DNA of 64,000 nucleotides from positions 4,058,766-4,122,765 of the forward strand of contig OZ025212.1 of the NCBI GenBank assembly GCA_964019055.1, read 5' to 3'. The notes below the pieces were generated by a model, which ran no database searches, was not told the origin of the DNA, and worked only from the letters and a program-made list of their open reading frames with translations. This DNA comes from Anthopleura xanthogrammica (taxonomy: Eukaryota > Cnidaria > Anthozoa > Actiniaria > Actiniidae). The number at the start of each line of letters is the position of its first letter. Position 1 is the first letter of the stretch. Below are positions 10,692 to 19,868 of this stretch, one piece after another. The position numbers and the translations under genes are program-made.

Positions 10692-10971
10692 ATGAACCAG
10701 TCGAGTTTTGTAATGTGTATAGGGTTATTATTAACTCTACAGTTGCTGGGACAGACTGATGCCATATGGAGTTTAGATGGAGGCAGCGGGAAAAGAACCC
10801 TTACACGAAGCATTAACGTAAATAGAACCGATATGACTGCGGTATATATTGTGCTGGCCAGTTTCTCCTTCCCACATCGATGTGATTAGGACAATATTCT
10901 CTCTTTTACCTTCCATTTAGATAATGACGACTTTTTCCATCAAAAGTTACTTTCACCAGTCGTATATATAA
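10692..10971 (+). CDS. Amidated secreted peptide precursor, B-type (gene 6)
   Basis: Close paralogue of gene 1: exon 1 10692-10817, intron 10818-10920 (103 bp), exon 2 10921-10971; 58 residues. Signal peptide ending QTDA, then IWSLDGGS-Gly-Lys-Arg, predicting IWSLDGGS-amide. The tail carries FSIKSYF and ends SYI just before TAA at 10969-10971. That stop overlaps the TATATATAAG of the next copy, exactly as in gene 1. Relative to gene 1 the peptide differs by one residue (G to S). Confidence 0.6.
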
Positions 10972-10972
10972 G
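10963..10972 (+). promoter_or_regulatory. TATA box of decayed copy 7
   Basis: TATATATAAG with the A-type leader, preserved although the gene behind it is broken. Confidence 0.55.
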
Positions 10973-11053
10973 ACCCCTCCATCTTTTGCTTCTACCACTC
11001 ATCTCAAAGTTCTCCCAACCTAGCTTTTTAGTATTGCACACCAAATTCTTACT

Positions 11054-11178
11054 ATGAAACTCTGGTTGTCTAGTTTTTTTATTCGTGTTAGTCCTACTCC
11101 ATGTAGGTGGTGTTAAAAGCGGTATTGCGGAGTTAAAGGTGCAAGTGGCAAGCAAGAGGATATAACAAACGTTAAGAT
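11054..11178 (+). pseudogene. Decayed A-type peptide gene (copy 7)
   Basis: Start codon retained, but an expanded T run shifts the frame inside the signal peptide and leads to an early stop. The cleavage site has changed from Gly-Lys-Arg to Gly-Lys-Gln and the splice donor GT is lost. Three independent lesions indicate loss of function. Confidence 0.75.
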
Positions 11179-11405
11179 ATAATAATTGCAAGTAACTCAT
11201 GCTGACTGGGGCATTCAAATTACGGATGTAGAGAGGCCTAGGGTTATTTTTCCAAGATTTGTCTTCGTTCTCTCGTCAGCTCAATTTCCGTGGTTTTTTA
11301 GTCATCCAACCCTTCCTGTCCGAAATAGACCTCTTGCTGCGTGAGAACAAAACAAAATGAAGTTAACGATTTTTCTAGCGCCGTTAATGAGGTACAGAAT
11401 ACCTT

Positions 11406-11411
11406 TATAAA
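11406..11411 (+). promoter_or_regulatory. TATA box of peptide gene 8
   Basis: TATAAA in cctttataaagag, 54 bp before the ATG at 11465. An in-frame ATG at 11414 lies only 3 bp after the TATA box, too close to be in the mRNA, which supports 11465 as the start. Confidence 0.6.
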
Positions 11412-11464
11412 GAGTGTTGGAGCAAGCTTTGGTCTTCACTATTGTAAAGCTAAGCTTGGTCGCG

Positions 11465-11871
11465 ATGAAACCATCTACTCTTCTCGTAATCGTGTTTGTT
11501 GGGCTGTGTATGGCGCAGATGGGATGTGCTCTTTGGCAGCAAATAGGAGGAAGCGGCAAACGAACTCTCGCAACAAGAGCCAAGGTAACACAGCGATAAC
11601 TAACATAGTTGTAGGAAATTCTGGCCACCACTTTCGTGAACTGTTAAGGCCCGTTCACAAGCGACTTTTAATGCAGCAACGATTTGAGCAACGATTTCTG
11701 CGACTTTACTCCATAATACCAGGGAAGAATCGCGTATGTAAACTTGAATCAAATTCAGGGAAAAATAATTGTTGCTGTCACTATTTCCAAATTGTTGAGC
11801 TTTAATTGCTTTGCTTACAACTACAAGATGCGCTATAATTTCAGGACGTTCTAAAGTTAAAAACAAAGTGA
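11465..11871 (+). CDS. Amidated secreted peptide precursor, divergent (gene 8)
   Basis: Exon 1 11465-11584 (40 codons, donor AAG|GTAACA); proposed intron 11585-11844; proposed exon 2 11845-11871 (eight codons plus TGA, acceptor ataatttcag). The signal peptide has core LLVIVFVGLCMA and ends GCA. LWQQIGGS-Gly-Lys-Arg follows, predicting LWQQIGGS-amide. Architecture and the phase-0 donor match the other copies, but the sequence is the most diverged. A second, nearly identical exon-2 candidate lies at 11936-11962. Exon 1 is well supported; exon 2 is tentative. Confidence 0.5.
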
Positions 11872-11985
11872 AATGCAGTTATTCTTGAACCACTTGCTTA
11901 CAACTAGAAGATGCGCTCTAACTCTCTAATTTCAGGACGTTCTAAAGTTAAAAACAAGGTGAAATGCAGTTATTCTTGAACCACG
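11811..11985 (+). repeat. 83-bp tandem duplication carrying the gene-8 exon-2 candidate
   Basis: Two copies (from about 11811 and 11894) each contain an atttcag acceptor, the ggacgttctaaag segment and a stop. The duplication is imperfect, with a short indel before the acceptor. Confidence 0.7.
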
Positions 11986-12295
11986 CGAGTATATAGGTCC
12001 AACAGGATTCACGCACTAGGGAATGTTGCCCATCGTTAGCATGGGATCAGACCAAGCTTTCTTACATCTGAATTTGTCAAAAAGACCTATTATCTTTCTG
12101 TTTTTACTGCGTTTCCAGCGTTTCAAGTTTTAACTGGCGATCTATCAATCATTCTCGTTGTAATTAATCTTGTTCGTTGATAGCAATAATTCAGGAGTCA
12201 GTACTCAATTATAATTAGGACTTTCATCAGCTGTGAGCATAGAATCAGCTTAGTGTGTATTTATGGCCTGCATGCTTTATTAGTTTTGTCATGCA

Positions 12296-12475
12296 GGGGG
12301 GGGGGGGGGTGGGGGTGGGGGAGGAGAGAAAGATACGAGATACATCGAAAGGCGAAAGAAAGAAAGAAAAGTAGGAAGGAAAGGAAAGGACAAGAAGACA
12401 GAAGACGGAAGATGGAAAAGAAAAAATGAAAGAGAAAAAAATGAATATGAAAGAAAGAAAGAAAGAAAGACAGGT
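12296..12475 (+). repeat. G-tract followed by purine-rich repeat
   Basis: A run of about 14 G followed by GGGGGTGGGGG (12296-12325) could form a G-quadruplex. Polypurine GAAA/GGAA repeats continue to about 12475. Confidence 0.75.
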
Positions 12476-14035
12476 TGATAACACCTTTTTGCTGCCTTTT
12501 TTAGATTGCTTATCAGAAAGTTACCGAAAGTCAGTTAATATCTCAAGGGTTAGTAGGCATGCCTTTGAGCGGTTTTTCGAAGGGTGTATAAAGATGGAAG
12601 TTGATTTTAGGAAACGAAATGTCGGAATTACCCAATAAATTAAAGCTTACTTCCTAGCGTGGTTTGCTCACGTCTCTTCGTAAAACCCAGCACGTCCTTG
12701 AACGTGATTGGACGACAATGTTTCTGACGTTATGCTTACGTAAGGACGCCTTTTCTCATTTTCACATCACACGTATCTTGCTGTCTTGCTGTCCTCATTC
12801 GTTAGTTAACAGTTAATATTGGATCTCTCGTGGAAATTAATTTCTAAAATACTTTGAAATTGAATTCAATCGAATTGTCCTTTTCCAATCAAATATTTAT
12901 CGACAATCATACTTTTTTTAATAACAACGGCAAAAATGAATTGAAATGAAATTTTAGCCCCCTTATTGATCCTTATTAGATTGAGTTACGATTTAGATTG
13001 TTGATTGGTACGGAGTAAAATCGACGAATCTAAGCACGCTTAAGAGAGAGCTAGTAGTTTTACACACATTTTTCTTTCTTTCTTTTATCGTTCTTCCCTT
13101 CGTTTTTCACAATTCTTATCTTATTATTATTGAATATTCTTTAAGCTGTGGCTTTACCGTGCTATTTCTAACAACAAAATTAACCTAAAAAATCTTGTGA
13201 AACAACATCCTCAATGTGCCCTTCGACACTTAAGAGGCTAAGAAAGAGATAAAGAAAAAAAGAGTGCATAGTTATTCACCAGTAAGTGTTTGACCACGAC
13301 TCCAACGACTCCAAATTGCTTTTCCCACCGAGTTCCTGTCATAAGCATTCAAACTACTGGCGCTAATAATCAGCCCTTTTGTCGAGATTAGCTGGAGACT
13401 TCTCATTTTAAACCTACACATTACCTACACATTATTGCAATAAGTAATTGAGAGCATCATTAGTATATGTGGATTATATTTTAGCACTTTGGAAGATCTC
13501 GATAATGCCTTTAGGAATCTTAAGATTTTTAAGGATTCTTGTACCTGTAGTGTTGAATTTCTCGAGCAGAGTTAACTTCAAGATAAGCTTCCGTGGAGGC
13601 TTCAAATCAGTGGTGAAAAGTAAGCGAATTGCGCTGTGAATTGCGCTTTCAATACGCCAAAACGTTCTGCTTCAAACTCGCTCGAATCTGCTTAGTGATA
13701 CCAAACCTTCTCTGGGGAAGGAATCTATTATTATCTCTCCTAAAACAACCTGCTCAATAGTGTTTTCTTTAACTTTACTTTAACGTTCCGACAAATAATG
13801 GAATTATTCTTTGATCACGGAGGGGATGAAATTTCCGATACGTCCCAGCGAGTTGCTAGCGCGCACGAGACCTTAGGTGGTCTTAGGTTATTTCGCATTT
13901 AGTTAATATTAACGATGAAAGCCATCCGCCCTCGATGACCCTATTAATTAATCAAAAACAAGTGCCTTTTCGCTGTAGGTAATGAATATGAAAACATCTA
14001 GTATTTCACATTGACGAACAATACCATTTGCTCTA
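12476..14035. other. Intergenic, nothing recognised
   Basis: About 1.5 kb without a supported gene. Frames are short, and no known domain, RNA gene or clear mobile element was recognised. Confidence 0.45.
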
Positions 14036-14340
14036 TTATTGCGCCCAATACACAATCATAGAATGTTGTTGGGTTTCTCCCTTGATTTGAGGGTTTTCCT
14101 CTGGGTTCTTAGGTTTTCCTCCTTCCACAAAACCCAGCACGCTAAATTTCAATTCGATGTGTGAGTGAACTGTGCCCTGACTTTGATCAGCCCAGAGGTT
14201 GTTTAAGGGTTTGATCTGTGAGTGAACTGTGCCCTGACTTTGATCAGCCCAGAGGTTGTTTAAGGGTTCGATCTGCAAGTTAGCCATGCCCTGACTTTGA
14301 TCAGCCCAGAGGTTGCATGTTTCAGGGTTCGATAAAAAAT
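14036..14340. repeat. SINE-like dispersed repeat with an internal 57-bp tandem
   Basis: Begins with the family motif cccttgatttgagggttttc and continues with three 57-bp repeats (starts 14161, 14218, 14275) containing ccctgactttgatcagccca. Related sequence occurs at about 425, 21390, 43105 and 57020, so this is an interspersed family. Confidence 0.7.
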
Positions 14341-14959
14341 ATTTAAAGGAATTTCTTTTCCAGGTTTTTCTCAATGAGCGCGCAACAAAAGAACATCTAT
14401 ACGTTACTCAATGCTTATTGGCTGAAAAGGGAGGTCTTGTCTCTTAACTCTGGCCCAAATTATTGCCGGGCTCTCATGAATGCGTGCTATACAGCTGCCC
14501 GAGTACTAAATCGGCAATTTTCCTAAATTTCTTTCAAAACAATTATAATCGGTTATCCGATGGGTTATTTTATTAGTTTACGTTTACAAAGATTCAAAAT
14601 TGACCTCATCGCTTGATTTGTAAGATTGGCAATTATGAACTGAAAAAAATATGAAAACCAGCTAATTAGAATTAAGTATTCATCTTTGTCATCCTCATGC
14701 GATGATTATTCATGTACAACAGAGTTAACTGAAAAAGCAAAGGTGAAAATTAGTGCGAATATGAAATTGCTAATATGTCCATTGTCACTGAAACTTCAGT
14801 TCAATTTGGTTTTCACTTGTGCTTCGTTAGTAATGTGAGAAAGCGGCTGATGCAAATTATAACGTGTACGTGTTGCGAAGCTGAATGAACGAGAATGTAT
14901 CCAACTGGGTGAGAGTAAACAGTCAAACTGAAATATGGAAAATGAAGGGCGGAAATAAA
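14341..14959. other. Intergenic, nothing recognised
   Basis: No supported gene or repeat. Confidence 0.4.
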
Positions 14960-15068
14960 GAGAATGTTGCAAGAAAGAAAAAAAGAGAGAGAGAGAAAAA
15001 GAGAGGGAGGGAGAAAGAAATGAAGGAAGGAAGGAAGGAAAGAAAGAAGGAAGGAAAAGGGAGCGGAA
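14960..15068 (+). repeat. Purine-rich GAAA/GGAA tract
   Basis: A low-complexity A/G run that creates opposing Lys/Arg/Glu and Phe/Ser/Leu chance frames. Confidence 0.8.
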
Positions 15069-15743
15069 GTTCAAAAGAAAAAGGAACACACAACCAAGCT
15101 TGATCTCACCCTTTGTCATTAAGATCCCTTGATGATCATAAGCTTTTTTCTCAAACAAAAATCTCCATATCAATTCTTTCCATTTAGACAACCCTACTGG
15201 CCCGGAAGCTATGTGCGTCAGATATGAGTGACGAAGAGTGTAGATCAGTCATAGAGTCCTACTATGAACAGAGGAGAGGATTACTTCAATTCGACGCCAT
15301 GGAACGAAACGAAAACTAACCAGGAATAAAGACCAAGAGAGATCGATATCATATTCAGTTTTCAAGGCCAACATTCATCAAAGAGTAATCAAGAGTTGGT
15401 GGTTGAAAGCTGAACACAGAAACCTATTTTTTGTTAGATGAACTAATGCGTCTCTTTGTAGAAATGCTTTAGGCGTTTTTAAGTTTAAAAGAAAAAACAA
15501 CTTTGTTTTCCCCCTCTGCTAAAACAATGTAGATATGTCATTTGCAAAGAGAATAAAAAACTATTAAAAAAATTAGTATGAAAACGATTTTTATGTTGAA
15601 CTACTTGGGATAATTTTGGTCTACTGTGCAACAGTTAGAGTGACGGAAATCACTAAACCAATGAAATAAAAATTGCTTGTCAAAGTGTTATAGTCAAATA
15701 GATATACTAAAGATAACAATGGAATCAGGGTCTACTAAAGGTC

Positions 15744-16079
15744 CTGTTACACTGTACAATTTTCTCAGCAACTTGTCTCGCAACGGCATTGTAGAATTTG
15801 TTGTAGAATTGCACAGTAACAGGGGTTGTCTTGCAATTTTTTTTGTTGCCCAGAGTAGAACTCACTTCTACTTTTAGCAACGGGTTGCAGCAACTGGCAA
15901 CGCCATTGTTCAGTGTATCACCCCTCCAACAACTTTTCTCGCAATTTTAAGGCATATTTTTCAAATCGCTGCAAGTTGCTGAGATCGCGTCGCAGTGTAA
16001 CACCTCACCTCGGCAACCTGCAACGCTACATTTTCAAGCACTGAGAGACAAGTTGCTGAGAAATTGCACAGTGTAACAG
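15744..16079. mobile_element. Non-autonomous inverted-repeat element (336 bp)
   Basis: Starts ctgttacactgtacaatttt and ends with the complement of ctgttacactgtgcaatttc. The terminal repeats run about 36 bp and include ctcagcaacttgtctc. Internal sequence repeats gttgc/gcaac motifs. No coding capacity; no target-site duplication was identified with confidence. Confidence 0.8.
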
Positions 16080-17072
16080 AAATTTTTCTCTCTGTATCAT
16101 ACTGCGTGCAGCATGGAACAGCAATGTTGTGCGCCACACTTGCACCGTGTGTATGTGTCTTTACATTTCCCCACTTATCTCAAAAACAATCTCGTTTACC
16201 ACATTTCTTACAAATATTTTATTCGCTGTGATCGTTCAAAAAACACGAAACTGTGGGTCTTTACGAAAACGAATGACATCTAAATGCCTGTTCATGAATT
16301 ACTAACCAGTTTCAAGTAAATATGCAAAAAAAATTCATAACAATTTCAATAAACTAGTTCAGAAGATAAAGTTATAGACCTCCAGCTGAGTTGATCTTCA
16401 GAACAAACTCAATGTCAACCAATCAGAATTGAGGATTCAACATCGTCTTTTGATTAGCATTTCCCCATTATTCTGCCAAGAGAATTTATGAAATACGAGT
16501 TCTTCCTTCTTTAAATTAATCGTAAACGCTAGTCGAACTCATGGCGGAATTTTATTTCAATCAACAAGAAAAGTCTACATTGTATACTCGGAAAATGCTC
16601 GAAAAATGCTAACCAAAAATACTGGCCCATAATTCCTTTCGGGGAAGGCGATCACCTCAGCTGGCTTCAAGTGGCTTAAGACAGACTAATTTAGATTTCA
16701 GTGTCATACTTTTTCACTTCATTCCCTTGATTATTATTTTGTTTTCTACTGAAACAGTTTTTATGAGGATTCAATTTGGATGAAAATGATAGGATTTCAT
16801 TCCCAAGATCTTTGAAATAGGAAAAAATTCTGACCAAGGTTATCGTAGCCTGCGTCACATCCCGACAAAGTACTGGGGTATATTTCTGGATGTGACGCAG
16901 ACTAGGTAATCAGGTCTATGTGGAGAATGCAGTATTTGGAAATCATTTGACCTGCCCCAAGTCGACCTTTGACAGTCTCAGTATTTCATACTCATATGAT
17001 ATGAAGACAGTTCTAAATAAAACACAAATGCTACCCTTCTCCTTATAATTTATCTGGCTAACCCTAATCTAT
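16080..17072. other. Intergenic with one small hairpin
   Basis: No gene recognised. A short palindrome at about 16846-16906 pairs gcctgcgtcacatcc with ggatgtgacgcagac across a ~25-base loop. Confidence 0.45.
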
Positions 17073-17345
17073 CAAGGGGGGCATTCCGGAGGGGGTACTC
17101 CCTATAATGGACTATATGGAGATGCTCTGCCGAAAAGGGTACCTTTTTCAGGCACAGGTAAAGAAAAGGGATGGGAATTTGTGAGTTTTGGTATAAAAAG
17201 AGGTAGCTTTTTTCAAAGGTATATGAAAGGGGTACCTTTTCAGGCAAAAAGGTATATAAAAGGGGTACCTTTTTGCTGAAAGTTGGTATATAAAAGGGTA
17301 AGGGGTCGAGAGTTCGGGTGGAACATCCCCGAATCAAATGACCCC
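17073..17345. repeat. Dispersed repeat with aggggtacctttt subrepeats
   Basis: Opens with ggagggggtactccc and contains four or five imperfect repeats of the aaaggggtacctttttc type. The regular spacing makes an open minus-strand frame, which is not a credible gene. The class is not recognised. Confidence 0.55.
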
Positions 17346-17813
17346 AGGGGACATAATTTCTTTAGAAAGATATTTATGAGGAACATAGATGTCTTTCTTC
17401 ACTTTTCAAATAGCTTTTTGCATTATGGCGTCATTCACCTCTACTACCAGAATCCCTTGCACACTTTCTTTTGTTCAGTTCATTAGCACCAATTGTCTTA
17501 CTATTCTCATGAGGAAATACAAATTTGAATAAGAAAGAAAATTCATGAAGCATTTTGGTAGTAGTAGTAAAATGACGCCATCATGTACAAGGCCTGTTTA
17601 GAGGCATGTCAGGAGATAATCTAAATTAAAACATTACTAACATTTGTGTTATACTTGAATTTTTTTCAAAAAATTGAAAGTATCACATACTTATGAATGC
17701 GTGGGTGTCATGCTTGTGATCCAATATTGTTTTTTGAAAAATGTCTTAATAATTTGATTACCCATAAATCTTGAAAGTTTTAACTTGCAGTCATTCAACT
17801 ATTATTTCTACCA

Positions 17814-17990
17814 CAGGGCTCAAAAAAACGGCCAGTTATATGCCAGTCAAGATGTCCGCCACATGATATTTTATCTTATCTTTTTTTCAAATATGAGCAG
17901 TCAACATATTCATTCAAAACTGTATTTGACCGGTCAAGTACCAAATTTGGCTGGACATTGACCGTTGACTGGCCATTATTTTGAGCCCTG
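17814..17990. mobile_element. hAT-like MITE (177 bp)
   Basis: Termini CAGGGCTCAAAA and TTTTGAGCCCTG are inverted repeats, and the homology continues into ggccagt/actggcc. TACCA flanks both sides. Related elements lie at 45070-45216 and 58273-58450. Confidence 0.7.
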
Positions 17991-18621
17991 TACCATGTAT
18001 GGCTTGTAGGTAAAGTTACTGTAATGAGCTTAACACCCAGATGAAATGAGTTGTTAACATATATTTTACAAAAAAAAAAAAATGTATTCCTACCAAATTT
18101 CAAGCATCAAACCCTTCTATTCCCTAGAACTCTGGTATAGTAGACACTACATATAAAATACAACCCTGTCAGCACTAGCACTGCATTTTGGAATTTCTAG
18201 GAGTGAGTTACTAGCATAGATTTGGAAATGTGTATTTGGCTCACTAAAGCTCAGTTCAGACGTTGAACTTTTGCAGCATCAAATCTTATAACCTTTCAGG
18301 ACAGTGGCTAAGAAAAAAACTGAGAACAACCATATAAAACATCAGCTTCCACTTAGCGCCACGAGATGACATGTGTCAAGTTTGGTCTACATAATTTTAC
18401 TAATTTAAGGGAAAACAGAAAGCTGAACTGGGATTAAGGGACACTTACAGATAGAATTATGGGATACTTGTAATACTTTTTAGTTCTAAATTATGGGTGT
18501 CTGTGTAAATATAGCACAGCTATCACTTATTAGGTAATAATAGAGCACATAAGAATTTTCTTTCATTGTATCAATTAATTTTCTTTACCTATGCCTGTTT
18601 TCATAATTATGTGACCCTTGT

Positions 18622-18855
18622 AATAGACCACAGTTCTCGTCAATCAACCTCAGTCTCGATAGTGTGTTTCATTCATTCTTTAGAATTTGACTAAAGCCCA
18701 TGGAATTTTTATGTGTTTTAATTGTTTGATAATGTGTACATTCCTTAAATTACTGTGAGCTGTTGTCAAATTCTAAAGAATATATTATACACTATCGAGG
18801 CTGAGGTTGATCGACGACAACTGTGAAAATTTAATTTAATTTAATGGTCTATTAG
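18622..18855. mobile_element. Foldback element (about 230 bp)
   Basis: Left arm atagaccacagttctcgtca to tagaatttgac pairs with right arm gtcaaattctaaag to atggtctatta, interrupted by mismatches. No coding capacity. Confidence 0.65.
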
Positions 18856-19014
18856 CCACTATTCCAGACATCTAGGTTTTTGGCTTTTCTCAAGCAAAGT
18901 TTTAAAGTCTACATCTTCAATTATTTCCTAGTAATTAGCAAATCAATATCCACACCTCATCCATAAAGAAAGAATTAGAACTAGGTAGAGTGAGTATAAA
19001 GAGAATATATAAAA

Positions 19015-19145
19015 CTCTTTCCGAGTGTGACGTCAAAGCAGCTCAATTTGGAGGACAAAGCAAAAGAATTTTGGTCTCCTGAGAATTGGAACCTATTGTT
19101 TTGTCCTCCAAACTGAGCTGCATTCCGACATGCTTAAAGGGTTTA
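19015..19145. mobile_element. Foldback MITE, copy 1
   Basis: The inverted arms are gcagctcaatttggaggaca and its near-complement (tgtcctccaaactgagctgc). The same arrangement occurs at 58975-59115. Confidence 0.65.
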
Positions 19146-19868
19146 TCTATAATCAATCCCACTTTAGTGGGGAGTGGGGGCATGTTATGAAGGAGAGTCT
19201 AACATCAATCCGTCTCTAATGGAAAAATATAGATATTTTGCTGTAAAATACATTATTATCATGTATGGACCATATACAATCTACAATTGTCTCACTGACA
19301 TTACAAAAATTCCTCTATTCTATAGAGCAAGACTTTTGCAAAAATTACCAAATTCAGTAACCTTAAAGGTACTGTTTACAAATTGTTTTTAAAAAAAACA
19401 TATGTAGCAGATAGATTACTTTTAGGTAACAAACATTATTGTATTACATTTGAATAGAAGTGAAGATGGTATGATTGCTGCCTGTGTTACCATCCCCCCC
19501 CTCCCCAAAGAGGAACATGTGGAAAAGAACTCCTCTCCCAATACGTTGCAAGGAGGTGGGATAGATCTGCACACAGGCTCACAGGATAATTATAATTGTT
19601 TTCATAATAACATCCCCTAACACAGCCCTAGATGTCTGGGTTTTTGGCTTTCATCAATCAAATTTCCAACAGTCTGAGATAGTATTTTTAGATGGTTGAC
19701 AGACCAAAACCCCAGAGGTTTGAGGCTGTGACAGTAATTTTTATTATGAAAATGGGTGCAATACCAGTAGAATTTCTGGTTCCTTTTTACATCAAACACC
19801 ATTTGACCAGGAAGAATACCTTTGTGTTTCTCTTGCCATTTCTGTTTTCAATTGGTTATGCTGCTGGT

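Noticed and set aside
11414..11464. Upstream in-frame start for peptide gene 8
   Set aside because: It lies 3 bp after the TATA box, upstream of any plausible transcription start, and would spoil the signal peptide.
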